Source of the DNA: Diphasiastrum complanatum
Lineage: Eukaryota > Streptophyta > Lycopodiopsida > Lycopodiales > Lycopodiaceae
Assembly (NCBI GenBank): GCA_029204225.1
Contig: CM055095.1
Span: forward strand, 21,867,252-21,931,251
Direction: 5' to 3'
DNA: 64,000 nucleotides
Shown here: piece by piece, positions 38,153 through 50,226 of the stretch
How the letters are laid out: every line of letters starts with the position of its first letter
Position numbering within the stretch: the stretch's first letter is position 1
The notes under the pieces: generated by a model
Database searches by the model: none
Told to the model about the DNA's origin: nothing
The model's input: the letters and a program-made list of their open reading frames with translations, nothing else
Translations under genes and position numbers: made by a program

Positions 38153-39125
38153 GGCAGTTTCTGGAGCGTAGGTATATATGAAAATCAAAGACTATGATTT
38201 AATAATTCATAAATAGAAAGTTGTGTGCGCAAATTTGTAAATCTTCGACGATTGATCTGCGTGTCTCTGTTTCAAAGCTTTTACATGTCTTTGTGCATTA
38301 TGTGGGTTGGCGGTTTGTGATGTTTGCCATGTCTTTCTGGTCGTTTGCATGTTTTCTTGCTCTTCTGCATGCAATCCTTCATTCTGGCATGAGGTAGACA
38401 TATGAGAACCGCATGAAGGTTTTGAAAAGCAAGAGGGAAGTGTCGCGATCTGAGTACCGTGCTTCTATTTGCACAATAACAATCACTCTGCACATACATT
38501 TGCGAGTTTGTTCAAGAACGTTCTGGATCACGGTCAATTTCTTGATGCAACCTGTTCAAACACGCGCCTGAAGTTGTTTCTCATCATCGTTTCAACATCA
38601 TCTGATCAGCGATCAACAGCCTGCACATACGTTCTAGATTTCGATCAATTTTCTGGTCAGAGCTATGTTCAAACACGCGCCTAAATCATGTGAAAATCGC
38701 CCTGTTAGCAAGCCCTCAGGTCTACTACTTCGTTAACTATAAAGGTATTCGTCGATACGCTCTACTTGTGTTTGGTCAGTTCAATTCCGGATTTGACACA
38801 CTACTACGTTTACGTCTTTCTATTTAGGTTAATATGCACTTACAACGGACGTGCAAATTTTGTTATTCAGCTGCATCTGGTTAGCGATCAACAGGCTGTC
38901 AGAGAACGAATCAGTTTATTGCCACAGCCGCGATCAGTTTGCAGGTGCGTTTTCTCTACCGACAGCTTTGTTGGCATATCCTCTCTCTTTGTCTGTTGTG
39001 AAAATGAAAATTGTATCTTCTGTTGTGTTTCTTGTTTTCTCTTTCTTGTGCAAATTGCAATCTGTCAAAGGTTGCATGCCACTTTCTAAATCATGAATCT
39101 GAATTGGATGTTGTCTTTTTGTTTG
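38153..39125 (+). repeat. Repeat unit A, copy 2: 5-prime flank of NUP58
   Basis: Same orientation as 32595-33575. It stops about 240 bp before the NUP58 start codon. It is either the original NUP58 upstream sequence, duplicated to 32.6 kb, or a repeat that landed next to the gene. Confidence 0.72.
38738..38745 (+). promoter_or_regulatory. TATA-like box upstream of NUP58
   Basis: TATAAAGG, 623 bp before the NUP58 ATG, followed by a CT/T-rich stretch. The same box sits in the duplicate at 33179-33186. Use as a promoter is inferred from position only; the GA run nearer the gene could instead mark the start region. Confidence 0.3.
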
Positions 39126-39291
39126 TTTCTTGATTTAAATTTTTTTACGTCAAAAGAAAAAGCGTTTAGGCTTGAGGAAGTTTTCTCCTCTTTTATATTG
39201 TCTCATGCACCTTGGAGTGCCCAGTATTTTTTTCAAACTTAAAATATAGGTTTTGAAAACAGACAATGTGGGGTCGCGGAGAAATGGCCAT

Positions 39292-39293
<2 letters not shown>

Positions 39294-39331
<38 letters not shown>
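39294..39331. repeat. GA microsatellite in the probable NUP58 5-prime UTR
   Basis: A GA run of about 38 bp ending 36 bp before the ATG at 39368. GA/CT runs at this position are common in plant 5-prime leaders. Confidence 0.85.
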
Positions 39332-39334
<3 letters not shown>

Positions 39335-39367
39335 GTGAGTGTCCTCGTTTTCGCGGCTACTAGCATT

Positions 39368-39460
39368 ATGAATGCTATGGCATCCTCTTCTCCGTTCAGG
39401 CTCGCAACGCCGAATCCTGCTTCAACTCCCTCCTTCTCTTTCTCCACCTTCACTACTCCC

Positions 39461-39491
<31 letters not shown>

Positions 39492-39681
39492 TGCTGCTGC
39501 TGCTGCAGCAGCAGCAGCAGCAGTCGCCATTAATGCAGCAAGTTCCCGGAAGCATTGCAGCCCCTTCGGCTTCCGCACAACAGCAAGTTCATCTCTTTAC
39601 CAACGACAGAACGCCTCTTTCATACCAATCCAAGTGGTCTGATGTTCATCCTGACTCCCAGCAAGTGCTGCTTCAGATCGA
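39368..39681 (+). CDS. NUP58: NUP58 exon 1
   Basis: Encodes MNAMASSSPFRLATPNPAST, the Gln/Leu tract, and the conserved block WSDVHPDSQQVLLQI. The donor is GA|GTGAGC; the split Glu codon is completed by exon 2. A second in-frame ATG lies three codons downstream and could also serve. Confidence 0.9.
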
Positions 39682-40552
39682 GTGAGCCATTACTCATAAA
39701 CCTTTTGTTCAATGTGGTTATTTGGCTCATCTTTTCCTTATCATGTGTTGCCTTCTTCAAGTCTCCTTTGTTCGAGTGTTGGTGCACTAATTGGAATGTT
39801 TTAGAGTTTGGGATTTAGGGTTTAGGTGTCAGGGTTTAGTGTGGAGCTTTTGCATATATAAAGGTGAAGCTGTGGTCGTGTGCCATTGGGGTTTGCCTAT
39901 AGGGAAAGGATTTTGGAGTACAGGGATGAAAGTCGGCGACTGGATCAGTGTGAGCGCCTTTATGATACGTCAGCCCTGAATAAGGGATTTGAGCTTGACG
40001 CTGCCAGGATTTTTCAGGTTTCTTTCAGCACTCTGCTTGTTTATCGCAGTGTCACTCAGTTATGACAAAATGCATGAGCACTGTAGGAGTGATACAATAT
40101 GGCCAAAAGCTATGAGATAATTCCTGCAACTTATGGGCTTCCTGCAATTCGACCTATTTACTTTCCTATCCGCTTATACAATTAAAGTTATTTAAAGATA
40201 GTGCTGTGTCTCATGCTGGACATTGCAAGTAGGTTCACTTTTTGGACACAGATACTGCAGCTGATTCAATGAACATATTGAACTTGCTTACAAAGATTTT
40301 CAAGGTTTGAAGTTAAGCGAACTTTTTGTAGATAGATTCACATCGACAATCTTTCTCGCCGTTCATGAGTTTTATGAATATCATGTTGCCTCCATTTAAT
40401 TGGATGATGATTGTCTACATATCATTAACCGAATTGAAATCATAAGGAACCATACTGAATCGTACTGAACCATACCGAATCATGTCATTGGACCCATAAT
40501 GAACCATACGGAAGAGACATGACACATGTTCCCTCTCTATCACTCTCCATCC

Positions 40553-40599
<47 letters not shown>

Positions 40600-43500
40600 T
40601 CTCCATCTGAGATCACAACAAACTGAATTGAAATCACAAGGAACCATACTGAACGATACTGAATCATGTCGCTAGACCCATAATGAACCATACCAAAGAG
40701 ATACGACACATGTTTCCTCTTTGTCACTCTCCATCCCCCCGCCCCTTTTCTCTCTCTCCCTCTCTCTCTCTCTCTATCCATCTGAGATCACAACAAACCG
40801 AACTGAAATCACAAGGAACCATACTGAATCATGGTTGAAACCATAATGAACCGTACTAAAGAGATAAGACACGTGAATATATACAATCTCATGCCGCAAG
40901 GCAACGAACTAGTCCAGTACACAGTAATATGATAAAAAGTCATCTAGACACTGTGTCCTTTGATTGGTAGTTAGAGTCATCTGACTTTGTGCTAGAATGA
41001 AACAGGGACTCTCTATCCAATGACGAGGTTGACGTCGGTGGTGGTGATGAACGGGCTTTGCATTTGCGTGTGTCGTTGCTCCTGCCATTTCCTCTGCCTC
41101 TGCCTTCGCCCCTCACCGCAACTTGGCTTTATCTTTTCCCTCTCCCTCTCCCTATGCCACCCCCTCTGACTGCCTCCGATCCCCCCACTCCTGCCGCTAC
41201 CTCTAGGCCGCCCCTAGCTCGTCGTGTCTGCGTGTCTAAGGTCCTAGGTCCCACACCCTGCGAAGGCCCTACGAACTAGGATAATGCCTGGCCTGCAGCT
41301 GCCTGTGATGCCTGCTCGTAGAATGGTGGTGTCCGTGTCGAGCATGCAGGAGTTAGGGTTCACTTGCAACCATGACAAATATTGAGTCACCATACAAGTT
41401 TCGTTGCAGAGCCTATAAATTACCAGAAACTAGCAATGACGAGAAGCATATGTAAGGCAAGCAGGGGTGGTGCTATCCTCTGTGGAGCTCCTAGTCCGCC
41501 GCTCGTCTAGCGGTGCGCCACAAGGGGTGCAACATGTGGGCTATCGTGTGGATGGGACTGTGGATATAGTCCCACCTCTGCTGCCAAATGTCTAGTAGCT
41601 CCTGCCTCCTGCAACACCCAACAATACAAGACACATTACAATCATTAGTCGTTTCTCATGCAAAATTACAAGATGAAATGGAAACATAGCATAGAAAGGG
41701 GAAAGGAATTGTACCTGGCCTCATCCAAGCGGGATCTAGTCAACGCCCCTCCAATGCGGTCCATGAACTTGTATATGAGACCGAGAGTGCACTCCTCTCG
41801 GTCTACTAGGCGCAGCACACAAAAAACAAGCCTCAGCACATCAATCGACTTTGATGCCTGTGTTTAGAACACATCTTTGTATACAGTCGCTTGGAAATGA
41901 GTTGCATCCTCACCATGGTCTTTGAACTCATTGAATACAATGCTGGCCACCATCCTTCGCAAGTGGTCTCGCACAGCCACCAGATGCTCGAGAACCATGA
42001 AGTAATAGCCAAACTGTGTGGGTGCCGACTTTCTGTGGTCCAAGGGCGAGAAGCTACGAAATAGGGCCAACAACCGCTTCTTCCTTGTGATGAAGCTGAC
42101 CACGCGCATGCCCCGAGCAATAATCTGCAAGACAAATACCCATCAGAAAATTTTTATGAGTTGAGCAAAGCAAGGGAATGACAACAACATAATTAGCATA
42201 AAAGACATGAAAGAAGGTGTAGAAAGGATACTTCATGTCTCCATGGAAGTGCGCACATGTTGTGGATTAGCAGAGCAATAAAATGTGTAGCACATGGTGT
42301 CCACACAATGGAGGAGTGCTTGCGCATCAGTAGATCTCCCATTTGCCTGCAGTTTGTGGCGTTGTCTTTGACAACTTGAACCATGTGCTCGGCCCCAATT
42401 TCTTGGATGTGAGAGGCCGTGAGAGGCTGTGAGAGGCATTGCGAGAGGCATTGTGAGAGGGTGGGATGCACTGGTAGGGATGGGTGCTGCAGCATAAGTG
42501 GGATGCACTGGAGGGGCAACATCTGGCATGGGATACGAAAACTGCTGGCTAGGGAGATCATCCGGATGGGAAGGGAGGGAGGAAGGGATCTCCTCAACAT
42601 CCTCGAAGGCCTTGTCACTAGCATCTTGGGCCTGCTCAGCTGGCGGAGAGACCATGAGAAAGTCGTAAACTGGGGGAGTGCGAGCAACGGGACGTGGTGG
42701 TGGAACGGCAGTGGCAACTGGCGGACGCGAGGGGACAGGTTCCACCGGAATGGGTGCAGATGGGGGTGCGTGTGGCAGAACTATTTGAGGGGGATGAGGG
42801 GCAGTGGGAGTGGATGAGGATGCACTCCCTGTCCTCGTGCGTGCCAGCCAAGTAGACAACAACTCGAGGTCAGCCACGTAAGGAGCGGTGCAAAACCGGA
42901 GAACACCCTCCAAAATGGTGTTCTCCCCCGCCACAAGACGTGGCCCGTAGGTGTCCAAAAGTCGCTGCTTGACGGGGACAGACATGCTGGCACAAGGGGC
43001 AATATCTATGGTGCCACCATTTTTGGCGCGTGCACCGAGCAGGTGGCCTTTAAGGCGAGTGAGGGTAGCAACGAACTCGACCAGGCAATATCGGCAACGC
43101 ATGATCTTTGCACTGGTCTTGTTGGACTTGTCGGCAACCCGCCAAACAACTTCCATCTCTCGTCCCACAGATCGGCAAGGTTGGAATGCACCATTTTGAT
43201 AGAAGGAACTGGGGAAAAAAGGCAGAGGTGATCGTGAATGCAATAGGAGGCGGAAGGTTGGAAAAACCACAGCAACGGCGGAAGGCAACAATCGTACGTA
43301 AAGACAGTGTGAAGGCAAGGAGGGCGCGGACAGCATGGAGGGGGCGCGATGGGCAGGGAGAGAGGCGAAGTGAGGGGGAGGGAAAAATATATTAAATACA
43401 GGCCCCTCCTCTCACGGTCCCACATCCCCAAAATGAAATAAAAACAATTTTCCTCCCCCTACCCCCGCCCCCCCCCCCGAAATTAATTGTTTGATTATAT

Positions 43501-44251
43501 ATATATATATCTAAGGAAGCGGACCCTGGACGCAGACGCCTTAGGGGTGCGTCCGGGGGTGGACGCGTCCGACATTCTCCAATTTTTTTTTTTTTCAAAA
43601 AAAAAAAATACAGGCCCTTGCCCTCATTGTCCCACATTCCCAAAGCAAAATAAAAACAATTTATGACCCCTACCCCCCCCCGGAATTAATTATCAGAGGG
43701 CGTCTGGCACCCACCTGTCCCCTCCAATTAAAAAATAGGAAAACGGTACCCAAAAAAATTGGCAACAAATCTAACCACTGCCCATGCCTCCCATGTCTGA
43801 TATCTACAGAATCGGACATGAAAGAGCAACAATTTATTATTTTGAGTCTCTAGAACTCTGTCTCGTGCCCTCGCTATCTCTCTCTCCCTGACGAATCTAT
43901 ATTATACTATTATATAAATACAGGTAAACAATGTGCTCCCCGGATGAACTTCAACAACTTACTAATTACTTATGCTCCACAGTGTCATTCAACACAGGGA
44001 AGTTCAAGACCTACACAGTACCATGGCCTATGCGATGAGATAGGTTTAGGGTTTTGGGATGAACTCCAACAACAACACTGAAAGGAAACAAGAATTCTGT
44101 CACTACTGCAGCAGAACAGAATGGGATGATCGGATCGCAAGATGAGATTTTTTGAGAGCATAAGGTCCTTGTGCTTTTGACGAATTCTGAATGCTCGGGA
44201 AATTGCCGTGCCACGGCAGGAATTGTCCAAATTTACCTTCCTCAGACAACA

Positions 44252-44292
<41 letters not shown>

Positions 44293-47200
44293 AAGACCAA
44301 AAGATTTTTTGGGAGAAGTATCCTCGTGTTCTTTGTGTGTGGGCAATGCCCTTCATCTAGAAAACTTTTAACCATGTTCTTCTCTACAGTTTTATGGGCT
44401 TCATACAGGTTGAGTAAAGGATTTGCCTGCATACAGGCTGTCAAGAGAAATTGGCTTCATTGCCCATTATTGAAGTTTTGCTTCTCCCCGATTAACAGCC
44501 AAAGGAAGGATATCAAATATACTGTTGAGCAAGATTATGATGATGATGAAGAGTGCAAGCCTAATTTCGCTAGACCTAATTGCGTTTCGCACCCTGCGAC
44601 AGGCCATTTTGACCGAACGATACCCGAATCGCGCCAGGCACGACCCCTTGGGTTCGTATCGGGACCACGAACCTGTGGATTGTATTCCTGGCATTATACA
44701 CGAGTTCAAGTGGAACTTCAACAGCTTACTAATTACTTATGGCACAACTTCAACACGTTGCAACACGCCGTCGAAATTTTGCATACCAACACGGGGGCTC
44801 CGAAACATCTCCCAGTTTTCAGGTCCCGACTGGACAAAGTGTCCCTAGGGCCCTGTTTAACGTCGAACTTTGGACGGACGTTTTGGGCCGTCCGTCCGTC
44901 CGTTCCTCGTCCTGTCTGTTTCCACAGGTTCCTATCAAGGTTGTCCACTGGCCGAAACAGACGGCACCTAAAACGGATCCCGTTTGGAGAAACGGGGCCG
45001 TCGGACGGAAAGTTGCAAAACTAGTCCATTTCGCTTGACCTAATTGCGTGTCTATCCTGTCGAAGGGCCATTTTGACCGAACGATACCCGAATCGAGCCA
45101 GGCTCGGTCCCTTGAGTTCGTATCGGGATCTGTGGACTGTATTCCTGGGCCATTTTGTCGATTCCAAATGTTTTTAGTTCTCGTCCCTCACGAAGTGTCC
45201 TTGAAGCCCTGTTCAACGTCGAACTTCGGACGGACGTTTCGGGCCGACCGTCGGTCGTTTCCTTGTCCTGTCTGTTCCGACAGGTTCCTGTCGAGGTTGT
45301 CCACTGGTCGAAACAGACGGCACCTGAAACGGATCCCGTTTGAAGAAACAGGGCCATCGCTGCAAAACTAGTCCATTTCGCTTGACCTAATTGCGTTTCT
45401 CTCCCATCGAAAGGCCATTTTGACCGAACGATACCCGAATTGAGCCAGGCTCGATCCCTTGGATTCGTATCGAGATCACGAACTTGTGGACTGTATTCTT
45501 GGACCATTAATGCATTCTACATAGGTTTAAGTGTATGCTATACAAGTGCTGCTTTGATGTTGAATTTGCACATACCTAAGGTGCAATGCCTACGACACAA
45601 TGAGGATGTGGGTTTGATGATGTTTATGGTTGTGGTTATGATGATTATGGCTGTGGCTTGTTTTGATGGTTATGGCTGTGGGGTTGTGGGTTTATGATGA
45701 TTTGTTAGGGTTTAGGGTGTTATGTTAACTGTGCCATTTGTTAGGGTGTCGGGTTTAGCGTGTTATGTTCAATGGTTGAACATGATGCAGATGTTATGAG
45801 AGACATGAAGATGTGCTGGTCTCTCTCTCTCTCTCTCATCTTGCACAGAGCAAACCATTTATAACTAACCATTCAAATTGCACAGAGCTATCCATTTGTA
45901 ACCAACCATGATAAATTAGCCATGACACCAATAAACTGTAAAAAAAATATATACATATCATCTGATGCCAATGTACATGATGCTCTGTGTGAGTATCTAC
46001 AAGTTTGTGCTAAAAAAATCATCTCTCTGCATGCCAGATGCATCTGTAGGGGTGTCAAATACAAAGTTTGGCTGGGAGTCTGGAGGCATCTGGGACTCCT
46101 CCAAGTCTGGGCCAACGCCTGCCAAGAGACGACTAGAAAAATCATCGGTGGATCCCCTCTTGGCTGGCCTGCCTTTGACCAGCCATCATCTGGAAGGGGG
46201 TGTGAAGCGGGAGTACTGGGTGGGGCGTGGGCCATCCCCTGCAAGGTCGACCGTCTCGTTTGAATCATATGTGGGCTTATCATCAGAGGAGGGCAATGGA
46301 ATGTCAGCAGGGAGGGGGGTGGTCTTCTCGGTGTCATCATCATCCTCGGGATCACCCTGCAGAGCACACCGAGCGGCATCGTCTGGATCAACCTCTGGCT
46401 CTGCCTCATGATCGGCCGCTGCAACCAGGCAATCATCGGGATTGACCTGCACAAGTCAATCATTCGTGAGAATAGCCGAAGCAACTGTGAGGGCATTAAA
46501 CTGAATGTCTTAAACTAATACGAAAGCAAACGATAGAGCATAGACATATACCTGCAACAATAGGGAGCCTACGCCTCTTGCTCTCATGTTGTCCGTGATG
46601 CGTCGAACCACCTTGATGTTGGTGTTGCAATACACCAAGTCATTGCATCGCTCAGTCGTCAGACGGTTCCGCCTGTTCGTGTGAACAAGGCTGAACGTTG
46701 ACCAGTTCCGCTCGCACACGCAAGCAGAACAATCCTGCATTAATTGGCAACCACTTGAGTGAGTACCGACCTTGTAGAGACAATGCGGAAACTGGTTGGA
46801 TGAATGAGATTAGATAACATACCTCTGAAAGGACTCGGAACGCGAGCGTCCTCAGGACTGGCTATCCAGCGCCGTAGCTCTCCCACCATGATACATGTTT
46901 TCTCGGACACGTGCAAGGTCCTCGCCGAACAGCCCCAGACAGTGCCTGAAATTGAGCAGCGATGTGCGTGAGTACATGAGCCCGCGCAAGGAAATTGAGC
47001 GAACGAAAGCAAACGACAGAGCAAGAGTTTACCTGTAACTGAGCCTCTACTCCTCGAGCCTGCTGCAGATACCAGTGTCGCTGCTGAGGAAGCGGATGTA
47101 TGAGAACCAGTCCGCACGCAGCTCTGCATCGTCGTACTGCCTCTCGCTCTGAAACAACAGATGCAATATGTGGGCCACACTGTGAATGGGCCGGTGAAAC

Positions 47201-50186
47201 TTATCCCATCGTCGCCGCCACAACCGCCAAATAGGCTTTAACCTACGGACCATATGGAGGCAACAATTACACGATTGCGTGCTGCGGCAGCAAGACGAAA
47301 CAGAGTGCAAATGGAAAGAAAGATGGTGAGACGGAAAAAGTTATACCGGGCCCGGTCCAGCTCAGAACGCTGGAGAGACTCGCCTATGTGGTCCATGAAC
47401 TCGTATATGAGGCCCATTGTGCACCCCTCGCGATCAACGAGCCTCAGAACAGAGTAGATGGGGCGCATGACGTCCCTCAGTTGCTGCATATCAACCCAGA
47501 AAGGCTCCATGAAGAGGATCTCGTGGAAGGCCCTCTGGGGTCGTGGACAGGTCCATGGCTGTGAACTCTGCAGAAGTAGCCATGCGCCGCAAATCACCCT
47601 TGAGCTTGTGTAGCCGCTCAAGCATGATGAACTGGAAGGCGAAGCGGGTGCGAGCGGGCTTCTTTAAGTCAAGCCTGCATTGACAAACGGAATGAGAGGC
47701 ACACATGAAACGAGCCAAAAAAAAGAAGCATCTTGAACGAGCCAAAAAATAAGTAGCATCTTACCTACTGAATGTGCGGAAAAGGGCAGTGGTGCGGCGC
47801 TTGCGTGTGATGAAGTCCACAACCGCAAGTGCCCTCGTGAGAATCTCATCGATCGAAGGCAGGCGCCCGATGGAATGCAGGAGGAGGTCCAGTGAGTGTG
47901 CGGCACATGGAGTCCACACAATGGAAGGGTACTCTGCCCTAAGAAGCTCCCCCATACCACGGCAGTTGGACGCATTGTTACAATCTTACTTACTACAAAC
48001 CTCCAGGTGCCGGTTAACCACAAGAGACCGAACGATTCACGTTCCACCCCGCTATAGGACCTAATCCGGGTCCGCCCATCGTGCCCTGGCCTGTGACCGT
48101 ATCAAGCTGGCTCCGACCTCCGATACTGCGAGATATATTGGATGAGGGACTTGTCCATTACTGTTCTTTCCCAGGCTTCCCAGGCTCTATCAAGTTCATT
48201 CTCTGGTAGAAATTCTCTTAGGAAAGCTTCTTCAAAAGCTTTCCATGACCGGGGAGTCTGCCCAGTCTCCTGGAGATTTAACCACCACTTATAGGCCATA
48301 GGCCCTAAAGAAAGACTAGCCTCAATTGCTTGCAAATGGTCAGGGGTCTGTTTAAGAGCATGAATGTTCTTCCATTTGCTGAGGAAGGTTTGTAGAATAT
48401 CTGCATTTCTATCCTTCTCTTCCCCATTAAAAGTAGGAGGCTTTAAATCTTTAAAAACACTGGGGTGAGACCGTAAAGTCTCACCCGAAACTGATGGAAG
48501 TGGAGAAGGGGATAACTGAGAAGTGGAGGGAAGGCTTCCTTTCGCGGAACTCAAAATCAAGTTTTTGAGTTCAGCGAACGAGTCGTCCACACTGGACTTG
48601 AAATTGGCTAATGCCAGTTTCAGTTCATCCACCTCTGTTACCAATTGGAGGAACTGCTCCTTGGTAACCAGTTCGTCGAGTTCTTCGGCGAACTGTTCCT
48701 GTTCTTCTACTTCCATAGGTTCCTTCCCTTTTCTGTAAGCCAAGGCTTCTGTTTCAAGTTCGTTGAAGCCTCTCTCCTGGGGTTGATCAGGTCCCTGAGG
48801 AGTGGTCATCTTCGAAACTGAAAGAGAGCTACCTTAACTTCTGAAGGAAAAAAGTCTAAAAGACTAATTTACAACTGTACAAGGGAAAGGAAAGATGACT
48901 TAGCTGTTTCTGAGGACTGTATTTCCAAAGAAAGAATGAAGAGGAACCCTTTCAGCTCTTTTCCCCAAGATTTCAGACCTGCTGTTCCGAAAAATGCCAG
49001 TTTGAGGCTTCAAAACGGTACTAAATTTCCCGGTTTTTTGAGGATAGTAGCTCGCTGGTCTGATTGCAATCCAACTTGTCCACAAAAAGGCAAATCTGAA
49101 GTCCAAAAACCCTTCTGAGTTCTGAAATTTCAGAAGTCTCCTACTCGCTGATCTGGTAGGAATCCTCTTGCTCCAAATCTCTGACGTTGGGGCCCAAAAA
49201 CTTGTTGAAAAACCAGATTTTCAGAAGCACTGGCAGCGCTGGCCCTGCTCCTCTTTTTTGGCTTCCAACTCGCTGAGAACCAGTGACTTTTTCCCTGGAA
49301 ATCGGATGTAGGTCTCTGACTGTACAGCGATGGAGGTGCTGGCTTCTTCCTACTCTAATTTCGCTGGGAAAACTATAGAGAATCCTCTGAACTCAGTGAG
49401 AAACAGCTGTTTTTTCAGCGAGTTACCTACACTTGGAATCTGACTCCTTGCTACTGTGATTTCTCAGTGGAAATCAGAAGTTTGAAGGCTGCTCCTACAA
49501 CGATCCTCCTCCTCTATTCCTCTCTGAGAATCTGAGAAACACTTCCTATCTTCTGATAGCTTTCTCTACTGCTGTCCTAAACTCCCTAGGATGGAGATGG
49601 CTCTGATACCAGTGTAATAGATCCTAACACCACAGTAGGGCAAACACTAACTGATCCACCCAACCTTGCCTACTCCCTGATATAGAGTAAGCCCCTCCTA
49701 GCCCAGTGTGAGGACTGGTAGCATGCAACTGCCAAGTGTCGGCCATGTGGCACTGACGTGGCCGACTGCACGTCGGGACCCAACTGGGGGCCCTATCCTG
49801 CTGACAGGGTCCCTAGGCTGTGTTAGGCCCGCCATAGCTATGGACCGTGCTGGGGCACACTACTCACACTGTCTTGCCCTGTTGGTCATGTACGCTAGAC
49901 ACGACCCTGACTGTGGTATCTGACCTATCTGTGTTCTCTAGGGTTTGGCACTGGTTACGAGCTCGTAACACAGACACCCTCTGATAATTAATTCCGGGGG
50001 AAAAACAGGGGCCATAAATTGCTTTTATTTTGCTTTTGGGATGGGGGATAGTGTGGGCAGGTGCCTGTATTTTTTTTTTTGAATTTTTTTTTTTTTCAAA
50101 AATTGGACACGTCCAGACGCGGATGCACCCCTGACGCGTCCGCACGCAGATGCGGATGCGCGTCCGCGTCCACCGTCCGCTTCCTT

Positions 50187-50226
<40 letters not shown>

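Larger units (their letters stand above)
48117..49970 (-). mobile_element. Ty3/gypsy piece, same family as 5294-14158
   Basis: LTR (49613-49970), tRNA-iMet primer site, leader and gag (about 48809 leftwards; MTTPQGPDQPQERGFNELE start, LVTKEQFLQLVTEVDEL, PPTFNGEEKD) on the minus strand. The gag region is nearly identical to 7040-7720; the leader (48840-49600) differs more. No second LTR or pol is seen, so this is a broken, partial copy. It lies next to hAT remnant 2 and GGACGC repeat copy 2. Confidence 0.92.

Noticed and set aside
39193-39555. Minus-strand poly-Cys frame
   Set aside because: Antisense of the CAG/CTG tract and GA leader of NUP58.
44191-45024. Plus-strand frame of 277 codons
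   Set aside because: It passes through a CT run and the tandem array, the two full units do not keep the same frame or product, and no domain is seen.
45700-45725. TTAGGGTTTAGGG telomere-like words
   Set aside because: Only one or two units; occurs by chance in GT-rich sequence.
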